This document shows, piece by piece, positions 36,612 through 47,737 of a DNA stretch of 64,000 bases. Below the pieces are notes generated by a model. The model saw only the letters and a list, made by a program, of their open reading frames with translations. It was not told where the DNA came from and made no database searches. The position numbers were made by a program, and so were the translations under genes. The stretch is from assembly GCF_964355755.1 (NCBI RefSeq), contig NC_092674.1, positions 18,736,501 through 18,800,500 of the forward strand, in the 5' to 3' direction. Numbering within the stretch: position 1 is the first letter of the stretch; every line of letters begins with the position of its first letter. Origin of the DNA: Antedon mediterranea. Taxonomy: Eukaryota; Echinodermata; Crinoidea; Comatulida; Antedonidae.

Positions 36612-36998
36612 TCAGTAGCTTACTGCAATAACAACCCACTACCTGCACACAAGGCCATAAAGGGGATTCACTAGTTGCAATAGGTTGAAATTAATTGCTA
36701 GAAGTTATATCATCACAACACCAAATAGCATACAAATAATAAATATTTTTAGGCTGGATGGTAAGGATTTATCATTAGTTGTAAAATGTATGCTTTACTG
36801 TTAAAAAGGTGGATTCTAGTTGAAAGCAGCAGAGCAGTCAATTTTTCATCGAATGAAAAACACATACTTTTATTTCTTTTTATACAGTCAATCCATTGTA
36901 AGTCATTTACAAATGTTATACCGGGAAGCTAGGCCATTCAAAACCAGTAATCCAACACACGGAGTAAAACAGTTATAGACGATCAAGTCGATACATTC

Positions 36999-37004
36999 TT
37001 TATT
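36999..37004 (-). terminator. Candidate poly(A) signal of the HECT gene
   Basis: AATAAA on the minus strand about 500 nt downstream of the HECT stop codon at 37500. It is the clearest signal found there. Other T-rich patches exist between, so the true 3' end is uncertain. Confidence 0.4.
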
Positions 37005-37499
37005 ATAAATTCTGAACTTCAGCAATTAAGAAGACAACATTTTGTATGGAGAAACATGTGCTACTGAAAGTCTAGAGCAATTTTAAATATGCCTTTTAAT
37101 TCCTAGACATAACCACTGGTGTAGATCTGGATAGTGAGACATATATTTCATAAGCGTATGGCACATTTCACTTTTTGCCATATTTTTAGAATATAATTTA
37201 TGGTTTGGACTTCCTAAAATGTCCACAAAAAAAACTATAGGTAACAACTTCTACTAGTAATAGTTTCTAAAGTGCTTTTCTGAATATTCAAAACCGAAAA
37301 ATAAAGTCAACAGATTAAAGAAAATCTAATAAGATAAGATATCATGACATATTTCTCAGACATATTCTAATACTTCTAAACAAGTAAAATCATCATCTTA
37401 CAGTAGTTAAAAAATTAGTAAGATACTGTAAATGTAATTAGGTACCTGAGTACATACAGTATGAATAAAATATCATAATCATCATAATATCAACACTAA

Positions 37500-40092
37500 T
37501 TACATATACCCAAAGGTATCACTTAAAAAGGCCATGTCAAAGTGATTAAACAGAATGTCATTAGGTGGCAAATGACCAGTCATTATGGTTAGTTGATTGA
37601 TACAGGTATTGCTAACCGGATACCAACTGTGCTGCATTTCCCTGAATGCAATACTTGGTGAGCATGAGAACCCCAAGAGCGGTTCACTCAATGCTCCCGT
37701 ACAAAATTGCATTATTCTACCAAGATCTAAACCATCTCGTCTGCCAGCTAAAAGAATAAAAAGGAAATATTGTTAGTGGTAGCCTTGGCTGTAATGTGTG
37801 TATGAGTAATTCATAAAAATAAAATACAATAATGATACTGTAACACAAATTGGACAAATTAACTCAACTACAAAATAACCTAACCTGCAATTTCTCTTAG
37901 ATATGCAGTCAACCTTTTGTATGCCTCTTCTTGCTGCATTCTAGAGTTCGAACCAGCTTCATCGAACTCTGGTTGCAGTAAGTGAGTGATTCGCCTAAAA
38001 TTCAGAGTTTCGGGCATCGAAATTTTTAACAGATAAGCTAAAGTTGGCCTTTTACGAAGCAACTGAAAAATAAAAATACATAACTATAATAGTTGTTAAC
38101 CAAACTCGATGACTTCAAAACATATAAAACTTTTAAAATACTTCAGGGTTGCAATTTCATTAATACTGTTGGTTGATATTATGGTTCATTATGATCATAC
38201 ATATTGTCCATCAGTCTGCATTCTTCATTATTGCATTAACTCTTTACCATCTTTTTTAAATAATAATAAATCTTCAATTGAGAACAACATTGACAAAACA
38301 AACTTGTTATTTCACAACAATAAAGCCTCTCAGTTTTATTTGCTTAAAGCCTCTCAGTTTTATTTGCTTAATACTTTAAACAATGAGTTGAAGTTTTTAT
38401 GACACTGTGTCCTTAAATGTATTGTTAGAGCAGGGGCATGCATTCACTTTCAGTCTTATATCCTATTTAATAATATACCAATATGTACCTCAATTAATCC
38501 AAAACTGTCTAATCCTTTTAAGAAATTGTCTTCTACATTGCTTGGGGCATGTTGCCCCAACATCACTGCCATCAATTTCTCACCAACAAGTGACGGTGTT
38601 GGCCCGTTTTGAACAAGGCAAAGTCCTAAAATAACAAAGTAGAAAAAATTAATTGTTATAAAATGTCACTTTCACACTTTGTAACCAGGACTCAAATTCA
38701 GTAAACAATAAAAAATCTGATTATGAAACTTTTAGATGCAGTAATATAAAAAAATACAAAGTATACACATACCCATAACTAAACCCATACAGTAATACAG
38801 ATTTAGGTTATTGAAAACATCATTGTTTATTAGTTCACCATTTTTATCCAGAAGTCGATCTTGACAGCCTGCTAACATTTTTCTCAAAAACTCCCTTCGG
38901 GGGCCTCCAAGGTCCACAGCCTTTTCCCCCAAAAACTCCACCTCCAAAGGTACAGTAAAGTTAGGAGTTGTTTCTCTACACAGTTCTGAAACCCCATCTT
39001 CAAAAAGAGTGTGGCTGAAGAGCAATAACAATTATATAATCTGTTATATACGCCTCTGTTAATTTGCACATACAGAAGTACTAAAATTTAATCATACTTG
39101 TCAAGATCATTTATCTGGTCTAATTATTATACTGTTACGTAAATTAAGAGTATTGTTCATTTCTCTCTTTCTTGTAATACAAAACCAAAACGTACAAAAA
39201 CAAAATAAGGCCATAGTGAATGTTGTCCGTCAGTGTAATATATTTTGTTTATACCCTATTTGGTAATTTGAAATGAAACCAATGTATTGCATTGATTATG
39301 AGTATAGTTATTACAAATATTATAATATATTATAATCAAAATAATGATGTCAATTTTGTATTTTCAGAAGTTTTTGATTTAATTTGCATTTGATTTTAAA
39401 GGAAATAATAAATTAAAAACATTTAAACAATATTAGTAGTTGTTTATGTTTGTCACAGTGAGATACATTTTCTTGGTGTGACTTGAAATGCATATTAAGA
39501 CAACGCAGTGTTCTCTCAAATTAAAGCCAATTGAGTTCATAATCAAATACTACAGAATTCTAGGTGAAAGGTTGTATTTAATATATTGTATTTGATATTG
39601 TATTGTATGTTGGGGCAACTTTTTCTCATTGTCACAGATTTCCTCATCTTTATCGTTTTAAAATAATTAATTAAATTTCAAGATATCACCGGGCGGTTAA
39701 GAATTAATGTTCTTTACCTGATGTGTTTATGTATTTAAAAGTATCTCTTCGGAGATCCCGCTTTGTGAATAAAAATACTGAAAGATGAGGGCGTATCAAT
39801 TTGATCTCTGGTGCGCATGCGTACAATTGAGGGACTAGTGTTGATCCACCGTACCACGTCGAGAATGTTAAAGAGTCGCTATCCAATCGAGTTCAAACAA
39901 TACCATGAAAGCCCCAGTGGTCTAATGGTTAGGACAGCTTCATATCAAGCAGACGGTCCGTGTTCGAGTCTCGGTTCAGGCGACTCTTTCTCATTCTCAC
40001 AGATTTCCTCATCTTTATCGTTTGAAAGTATTTAATTAAATTTCAGTATATCACCGGGCGGTATAGAGTTAATGTTCTTTGCCCGATGTGGT

Positions 40093-40136
<44 letters not shown>

Positions 40137-43100
40137 CTATGCCTGTTGTGGTTTGAATTATGCAGAAACCCATTTTTAGGTTATTGAAATTGAACTTGTT
40201 TTCAATTGTAGAGTGTATATTATTTGATTTTTACTAAAACCACTATATGATTATTGAAAGTATGTTTTTTAAACATAAGTTATAAATCTTACCGCGAGAC
40301 AAATATAGGATATGTTACACCCTCTATAGTGTCTTCGGCAGATTGGAGGTCCAAAGGACGGCCATGAAGAAGTGATTCCTGGAATTGTTTTAATATCTGT
40401 ACAGGGTTGTCAAGATCCGTTCTAATTGAATTGAATACAAAAAAATAGAATAATGTAAACTTAATTTAATACAGTACAACCTCTATTAAGGAGAAACTTA
40501 CAGGAACCCAAAATATTGTCCTCTAAATAGGTCTGTCTAAATACTGACATTTTTCCTGGTTTTGCATGAAAAAAAAACAAAACCAAAATCAATTTACACT
40601 TTAGTAGCCTCTATTAAAAATTAACACTATGCGGTTGCAATGTGCACGGCGGTTAGAATTTCATTCTACAGGAACTGGGTTTTACTATACAAGTTTTTTA
40701 AATGAAAATTTTACATGATTTTGGCAAAAAAATCTGAGTGTTGTAGCAGCAGTAGTGTACAAACAAAACCATACTGTAGGTCTACCACAAATGAGAACTG
40801 TCATACAATTGGATGAAAAAATCTGGAAGAAGTATCATAATTTTTTAAGTATTATTAACCATAATTATTTTGGTCTTTTTTGTTTTTGTGATAAGGACAA
40901 ATACAGTATTGTCTTAACTTTGCTGTCATGTTAAAACATATATTTCCCTTTGTTTCAGGGGAAAATGTCCTCTTAGCCTAATATGAGGTTCTACTGTACT
41001 CTAATGATAAAAAAATACTTGTTAATTACAATAATGTAATGTCAAATCAAGAAATTAATAAACAATTGGTCTAACTAAGCTAAATAATGAAACTTACGTC
41101 AACTCCAAGGTTTTTTCAATCGCTTCACCAACACCTTCCATTCGTGTTTCAGACCTACAAGTACAAAAAAAATCACACACCAAATGTTAATTAATGTAAA
41201 AAATAGAGGTAACTTTAAGTTTAATCTTTACATATTCAAACATCAAATTTACTTTGAACTTCTAAATTAAAATAAATCACTTGTTAATGTGAAATATTGT
41301 ATTAAAAAAAACATTACCTGTTTATATCTGAACTGTTGATCGCCAGCAGATCTTCCATTTGACGGATGGTCTATAAGCACAATATAAGAATATTATTGTA
41401 ACCTACTGACTTACTAATTGCTGAATGCACAATATGTTACTACTAAGCCTATTATTTCATCAGATACTTTATGGAGTTTTGAAAATGTACCAGTGTAGGA
41501 CTCAATACATTAAATCCATTAAAAGAGTTTTTTTAGTGCTTTTTATTTCACCTTAATTTAGCCAATGGATCAAATCTTCATTTCATGAGTTTTGCTTAGA
41601 TTTGGTACACAAAAAGCCCCTAAGCGGAAACATCAGAATTCAAACTTTTGTGTAATCATGAGATATAAAAGCTACTAAATTTACTTATTAATTTTAGAAT
41701 CTCAATCAAAAATCCATACTTTCATTGTGGCTTAATTTTAGCTATAAAATATTAATTGTTGGATATGATATCACAAGGAGAATTTAAAATTTAGCTGGAT
41801 TGTAATAAAAATCATATACTGGATTGAAACTTCTTGACCAATGTTACGCGAAATGTAGTTTTCAATATCTTAACTTTATTATAGCAACCAATATTATATG
41901 TATTATAGTTATACAGTACAGTATGTCAACACAGAATGTAGTATGAAATTCGATTTAAATATCTATTATTTTTCCACATTTTTATCAAGGTGATATTAGT
42001 TTACGGACAAAAACTCACCAGTTCATCAGTTGTTGGATTGAAAACATCCAGATTTATTTCTTCCACCGTTTCTTGTATGTAATCAATGTTACCCGGGCCA
42101 ACATCTCCATGATGATTGGTCACAGGTTCATGTCTTGAATCACCCTTGCACATATTCACATGATCTCGAAGCTTCCAAACATCGATCTCTAACCCACAAG
42201 TATAACATTTTTCTTTTATTATTGGTCTTTCTTTCTCATTTACTTGCTCTGTCGACAAGTTCACCTGAATTGGTCGCAAGTATATTTTGGACTGGGGTCC
42301 AACACATGCTTTCAGCTCTGAAACACTCCATCCGCAATCTACATTAACCAATCTTTTAAAACCTTTAAAATAAAATTATATATATATATTATTATTATAA
42401 AAATTATAAAATAATACTTTTACTAATAAATGTACTACATTGCAAATAGATAGGTACTGTATGTGTGACAATATGAGAATAAAATGTGAGAAAAGAGTTA
42501 TTAAGAATAACTTTAAATTTATTCTTGATGACAATTTAATAATAGTGAAATAAAAGCATGACAATTTTGAAGATTAAGTTGGACAGATTTGATTTTGTTA
42601 ATTAATAATATATAATTTGACTCTGTTATCTATATAAATTTGTATTTTAGGGTTATTTTATAAGTAAAATATTATAAAATGTTTGAAAAATACATTTCAT
42701 TATACATATTTTGACAAACAAAATTACAAGTTAAAAAAGTATTTCCTACCTGTTCCTGAAGATCTTAGCATTTCAAAACCTCCACAGTCTCGCAACTGTG
42801 GAAAGCCAATAATTCCTTCAATTCCTTCTTCTCCAGAAGTTATTTCCTCAACCATCTGTTTTCCTTCACTATCTGCACTTAGATGAATTTTCTTATAACC
42901 CAACCCAGCCTTTCGTAAGCATTCTTTTTCAGTTGCACCTGGTGAATAGATGGTGTCTTTGTCAGCCAAACATACAAAATTCCCTGTCCATGTGCGTTTA
43001 ACTTTCTTCGATTTATTTCCTTGAGTTTGACCAGACCGTTGTGTATTCATTCTGGGACGAAACAAAAAGTTTCTTTCAAGCTGTACATTACTCCTACATG

Positions 43101-43323
43101 TCTCACCCCCAGATGCACCACTTCCGGATGTCACACCACTACTGCTAATACTAAACGCTTCTTTACACAACTCTCTTATTCTTATCCGATCACCAATTGT
43201 ATTCACCCCAAGTCGTAGTAATTGAATATCTGTCATTTGCTCAACAGTTTCCGGCTCTACTTTTTCTTTTACAAATCTTTCCAGCAATGTGGACATATTT
43301 AGCTTTTTCAAAATTTCATCCAT
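37500..43323 (-). CDS. HECT E3 ubiquitin ligase with SAM-like N-terminus and RAD18-type zinc finger
   Basis: Nine coding exons join in frame to 653 codons plus stop: 43323-42750, 42362-42019, 41370-41318, 41154-41098, 40421-40293, 39014-38773, 38625-38489, 38062-37885, 37747-37500. Every junction is GT..AG and phases agree. Residues 1-57 are a SAM-like helical domain. Residues 112-230 contain FVCLAD, LRKAGLGYKKI and FPQLRDCGGFEMLR, as in G2E3-like proteins. C244, C247, H259 and C263 have the C-x2-C-x11-H-x3-C spacing of RAD18-type ubiquitin-binding fingers. The HECT domain spans about 348-653: AVDLGGPRREF in the N lobe, then NTCINQL with catalytic C620 and a final FGYM. All key residues are present, so an active ligase is expected. 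It lies divergent to the transposase gene inside the giant element and shares its N-terminal domain. Confidence 0.88.
39619..39727 (+). repeat. SINE tail, partial copy
   Basis: This repeats the body of the SINE at 39911-40132 (CACAGATTTCCTCATCTTTA and TATCACCGGGCGGT) but lacks the tRNA-like head. It lies in a HECT-gene intron. Confidence 0.7.
39911..40132 (+). repeat. tRNA-derived SINE
   Basis: The head at 39911-39982 is tRNA-like, with an A box TGGTCTAATGG (39918-39928) and a B box GTTCGAGTC (39962-39970) at normal spacing. The acceptor stem pairs only in part, so it is a tRNA-derived Pol III head and not a working tRNA. The body carries TCTCACAGATTTCCTCATC and ACCGGGCGGT. The tail is a TA microsatellite (about 40098-40131). 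It sits in the intron between coding exons 5 and 6 of the HECT gene, antisense to it. Confidence 0.75.
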
Positions 43324-43599
43324 CTTTTGAGTAAAAAGAAAAAAAAATTAAATCATAATATACCTTTTTTATAAATCATACAATTGTTTGACCCCAAAAA
43401 CATGAAAAATGAAGATTAATAAAATCAGAGTTTTAAATAGGCCATTTTGCAGTTTTAATCAAGTTGTTCTGTTCTTATTTTTTTAATGTCATTTTATTGT
43501 CATATGATACCACACCAATCTAGGCTATTTTACTAAAGGCTATCTTATTACAAGGTGAAAATATTTGAAAATATATCAGCTCAGAGCCATATAAAGAGT

Positions 43600-44260
43600 T
43601 ATGGCATTGTGTTCACAGATTTTAGAAAGTCACGTGTGGTGCACACCAGCCATTTTTGTGTCCAAATATGCCTTTGTAGAGTATGGAGTCGAATCCTTTG
43701 CTTTAAAAATATATAATGTTCACAAGTCTTAATAACTACCGAATTTAATATCAAAACAATCAGTTTGTTTAAAGGTTTTTGTTGGGATAATAAAGTTATA
43801 AAGTTACTGCAAACATGATTTTAAACAACAAAATGTAAAAACAATGCATTACTATAGAGAATCGCTGTATAAACTAAACGCGCACACGTAGAGCGTGCAT
43901 GGAGCGCGCACAGCAACATATTGCACGCATTTTGAAATTAAAGCTATTGTATTGTTGTTTAAAATAATTTTCGCAGTAACTTTATAATTTCCTTTATTTT
44001 CCCAACAAAAAATTTCCTTTATTATCATAACAAAAACTTTTAAACAAACTTGATTGCTTTGATAATAGATTTGATAGCCTTTTGAATGTTATACATTTTT
44101 AAAACAAAGGACTCAACTTCATACACTACATATAGGAATAGTTGGACACAAAAATGGCTGCTAATCCAATCAAATCGTCACTCTCTAATACAAGGACACC
44201 CTCAACCAATAAAATTTACTTTTAACTTTTTTTTGTGTAGTAGTATACCTCTTCATAGCT
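43600..44260. mobile_element. Fold-back element in HECT intron 1
   Basis: Inverted arms lie at about 43645-43830 and 43955-44170. CCATTTTTGTGTCCAA, TCCTTTG, TTTGTTTAAA and TTTTTGTTG blocks occur in mirrored order around a G/C-richer centre near 43890 (GCGCACACG). It is noncoding. It lies between the 5' UTR exon and the first coding exon. Confidence 0.6.
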
Positions 44261-44499
44261 AGCCTAATGTACCTAGGGCCTACCACTTAAAAAAAGTAAT
44301 CAACATTTTTTGGCAGAAAATTATTTCTTTTATAAGTTAATAAAAAAGAAAGGTTTCATGTTATTTAGTTTACCATTGTTTAATAATAATAATTATACAG
44401 ATTTTACAAAATAAATGAGAAACCCTGAAACAGACCCTGTTCTAGAATTTAGCCTGCAATAATCCCACTCCACTGAATTGACTATTTTTGAAGTTTAAA

Positions 44500-44898
44500 A
44501 AAATCTCCATTTCTGGCCCTAGTAGTAGTTGTTTGTAGTATCCCCCTCCCCCCCCCCCCCCCCCCGTGTAGTAGCTGTAATATAGTAAACTACTACTCTA
44601 GGAATAGGGCCTAGCCTAGTGTGTTTGTTGCGTATACATTAGGTAACCTAGCTAGACCTAGGCAGTAGTATTAGGTAGGGCCTACTAATGTATACTAGCC
44701 TAGGCTACTTTATACTATACAATTAGCCTAGGATGCCTAGGTAAGCCTAGCCTAGGCATGCCATAGAGATTTTCTAAAAAGTTAACCAATAAATAGCAAC
44801 ATCTAAGCCTAGGCCCGGCCCTAGGCTATATTCATATCGTTATTATATTAGGTGATTACAAATTTATAAATTACTTTTTAAACAACCATTATTCTTAC
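44500..44898. repeat. Poly-C tract and TAGGCCTA cluster upstream of the divergent promoter
   Basis: A C-run at about 44546-44566 is followed at 44590-44830 by a dense CCTAGGCCTA-type cluster, like those at 24.9, 33.7 and 54.9 kb. It lies inside the HECT 5' UTR intron, next to the proposed donor site. Confidence 0.55.
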
Positions 44899-45418
44899 CT
44901 TGTTGCGGTACGCACATACGACAAAGACAAGCAAAAGACCACGCAATGTATTATTATTAGGCTAGTAGAACTCTGCTGATCCTTTCTAACTAGGTCTCTC
45001 CTCGATCCTCTCCTCCTCCTGATGTGGTAGAGAGAGCTTGACCACGCTGCAGCTCACACGTGACAGGTAACGCGCGCAACCAATAACCGCAAAAAAACAT
45101 AATCATTAGATAAGTTTATAACATTATAAAATAAACGCACTTAATATGGTTGTGTTATTAAATAAAAGATGTGTGTATTTACACACTAATAATTCGTCAA
45201 AAATATGAAACATACAAACAGTGAATATATTTAACATATTTTTTTAAATATAAATAATAAAGTTCTGTTACATTTATTATATTATGTCTGTTAACTTGTT
45301 TATACTGTAACTGTTTGCAAATATTATTTCATACGGTATTCAACAGGTTGGAGTGTGACACCTGGTGGAATGGGACGGAAGGGATGAGTTTATTGTGGTT
45401 CTGTCTATTTTTTGCACC
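44899..45418. promoter_or_regulatory. Divergent promoter region for HECT ligase (-) and DDE transposase (+)
   Basis: On the minus strand an untranslated exon ends at 44899 (ACAAG|GTAAGA), and the next acceptor lies directly before the HECT ATG (43324). The G/C-richer core near 45000-45090 has an E-box CACGTG (45057-45062) and a CCAAT box (45080-45084). On the plus strand the transposase start lies at 45419, with a possible UTR acceptor (CAACAG) at 45346. Shared control of both genes is an inference from position. No transcript start can be read. Confidence 0.55.
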
Positions 45419-46804
45419 ATGGAACTCCACTATTCCGAAATGGCCAACATATTAAATAATCTAGATCTTACGAATTTAATTGAAGCATTTCAAAATGAGA
45501 AGATTACTCCAGATATTGTATGTAAGTTATCCAGTCTTGAATTACACTCTCTGGGCGTGCTCAATACAAGGGACATTATGGCGTTGCGGATACTTTGCAC
45601 AACATATGGGACACAATCGCCTGTGAAAGTATATTCCGGGTATGGTTCACCACAGTTTGATATACCAAAAGACATCCTTCAAAATCATTTAGAAGAAGGG
45701 TTCTTGATATCGGAAATTTCGTCAATGTTATGTGTATCACAGAGTACTATATACCGTAGAATGCGGATTTTTGGACTAAGTAAAATGAATTTTACGTCCA
45801 TTACTGACAATGAACTGGATTTACATATCCATGCATTAACAGAAGAATATCCATGTTGTGGAGAAAATATGTTGAAGTATCTCCTGTATGAGAAAAGTAC
45901 AATCAAAGTACAAAGGATGAGACTTCGTGATAGTATCCACAGAGTGAATAAAGACGGTATAGAAGAAAGAAGGAAACAAAGATTACGTCGTCGTGTATAC
46001 AATGTGAAAGGACCGAACCATCTTTGGCATGTGGATACCAACCACAAACTAATTCGATGGCGGTTCATCATATTTGGTGGCATTGATGGATTCAGTCGTT
46101 TGCCAGTAGTTTTAGAATGCCTGAACAATAACAAGTCATCGACGCTCTTAACATGTTTTAAGACCGCTGCCAACATATACGGTGTCCCTAACAGAGTGCG
46201 CTGTGACAAAGGTATGGAAAACATTGAAATAGCAGAATTTATGATACAGCAAAGAGGAACAAACCGAGGCAGCATAATAACAGGTAGAAGTGTTCACAAC
46301 CAGCGAATAGAACGTCTATGGCGAGATGTATATGAAGGGGTTCTCTCATTCTTCCACCAACTGTTTTATTTCATGGAGGATGAGGGTATTTTGGACCCTT
46401 TCAATGAAATTCATCTTTTCGCTCTTCATTACGTGTATTCTCTTAAAATAAATGATAAGTTAACAATTTGGCGAAACGCCTGGTCAAACCACAGGATACG
46501 CACGGTACGGTCTTCTCCTCTTCGCTTATGGACATCTGGACAATTACAAAACCCAATTGGTGTTGAACTACCAGCAGACGATATTTCCAGCTATGGTATT
46601 GAAGGCAATGTTTTTAATGATGATGTAGACAGCACCGACACTAGACCAATACTACAACCACTTTCATTTGAACTAAGTGAACAATGCTTGGAGGACCTTG
46701 AGTATCACTTACCAGCTACTCAAGTATCGCGGCATAATCACAGTATTGATTCATACTTGAAAGTCTTACAAATCATTAGTAATCACACTAGAGATGACGG
46801 TTAA
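45419..46804 (+). CDS. DDE integrase-core (rve) transposase with SAM-like N-terminus
   Basis: 461 aa, intact, single exon. The start chosen is ATG 45419 in a strong CACCATGG context. The open frame extends upstream without an earlier ATG. Residues 8-61 are a SAM-like domain aligning without gaps to the HECT protein N-terminus. Residues about 87-120 are a helix-turn-helix (EEGFLISEISSMLCVSQSTI). The catalytic core has D206 (WHVDTNH), D263 (RCDKGMEN) and E298 (HNQRIERLW), spaced 56 and 34, as in retroviral/IS3-type integrases. The C-terminal part keeps WRNAWSNHRIRTVRSSPLRLW, common in eukaryotic integrase-core proteins. It is the likely enzyme of the giant element and probably cuts and joins its TIR ends. 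The family resembles IS3EU from memory. Domesticated host use cannot be excluded. Confidence 0.87.
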   Translation: MELHYSEMANILNNLDLTNLIEAFQNEKITPDIVCKLSSLELHSLGVLNTRDIMALRILCTTYGTQSPVKVYSGYGSPQFDIPKDILQNHLEEGFLISEISSMLCVSQSTIYRRMRIFGLSKMNFTSITDNELDLHIHALTEEYPCCGENMLKYLLYEKSTIKVQRMRLRDSIHRVNKDGIEERRKQRLRRRVYNVKGPNHLWHVDTNHKLIRWRFIIFGGIDGFSRLPVVLECLNNNKSSTLLTCFKTAANIYGVPNRVRCDKGMENIEIAEFMIQQRGTNRGSIITGRSVHNQRIERLWRDVYEGVLSFFHQLFYFMEDEGILDPFNEIHLFALHYVYSLKINDKLTIWRNAWSNHRIRTVRSSPLRLWTSGQLQNPIGVELPADDISSYGIEGNVFNDDVDSTDTRPILQPLSFELSEQCLEDLEYHLPATQVSRHNHSIDSYLKVLQIISNHTRDDG

Positions 46805-47149
46805 AAAATCATCTGTATAACTGTTATTCTAATCACTGATTTAAATATATAGTTGCTTCAATGTTGTATTTTGGTGCTTCATAAAAAATATTTCTTGTTG
46901 TTACCGGTATTTCTGCACACAAACTACAAGCATGTTTTATTTTATTTTCGGTGTATATTTTAATTTTTAACAGATTAGATATAAAATACTAAAATTTGGT
47001 TTTTAAAAAAGAATATTAGAGATCTAAAAGGGGGATGAAAATAATTTGTTAGGAATTATTTATTAAATTTCATTTGACTAAAAACTCCCTTCAACTACCA
47101 ATCGATAATTATTATAAATACAAAATTATTTAATTTTTGCAAGTAAAGA
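46805..47149. other. 3' flank of the transposase gene
   Basis: AT-rich. No canonical AATAAA was found close to the stop. ATAAAAAATA near 46882 is the nearest A-rich candidate. Nothing else is seen. Confidence 0.4.
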
Positions 47150-47590
47150 ATATTTTGTTCATGATAAAGTTTATAAAAAGGTTAAATTACGTTTAAGAGA
47201 TATTGAAAGACAGATTTTTTAGTAAATGTAAACCAGATTGCTTTAGAAAAAATAATATTAAAGAAATTAAAACAAAACAAATTATAACTGAGTTTATATA
47301 TTATATATAAAAAAAGGACGCTGGATAAGAACACTAAAAGCATTTTCAAAGTATGTAATTATAATTTAGTAGAAAACGAGTTTCATTTTGTATTACACTA
47401 TCCATTATTTGTATAATAATTTAAGAAAACAATTACTTCCATTGTTTTACGTTAAATTCCTCAGTTGAAACATTTAATTTATTAATGTCAAGTAAAAAAT
47501 ATGATATTGTTATCTTACAAGGTTTATTTACATTGCTTATTAAATTAGAAGGCATTAACACACACAGCAGTTTATTTCATTGCTAATTAT
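47150..47590 (+). pseudogene. Relic of a LINE C-terminal zinc-binding tail
   Basis: The translation near 47335-47430 gives FKVCNYNLVENEFHFVLHYPLFV and continues as LRKQLLP. It resembles the CxxC..ENEFHF..C-P-LY tail that closes many LINE reverse transcriptases. Two of the metal ligands are altered and frames break. No RT core is attached. Confidence 0.35.
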
Positions 47591-47737
47591 TTATAATGTT
47601 CAACATTTGGATGAATATCATCGGCTGTTTATAAAGTGATACGAAAACCGAAAAATTATGAATTCATGTCTACAATTCGAAAGCAGTCTTCAAATTATAA
47701 AATGGTGGTAACATTGACATCAATAACCACATTCAAT

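Noticed and set aside
39911-39982. A genuine tRNA gene
   Set aside because: A and B boxes are present, but the acceptor stem pairs in only part of its length, and a SINE body and TA tail follow.
45365-45418. Upstream GTG at 45365 as the transposase start
   Set aside because: Eukaryotic initiation at GTG is unlikely, and the ATG at 45419 has a strong Kozak context and gives the domain start seen in the HECT partner.
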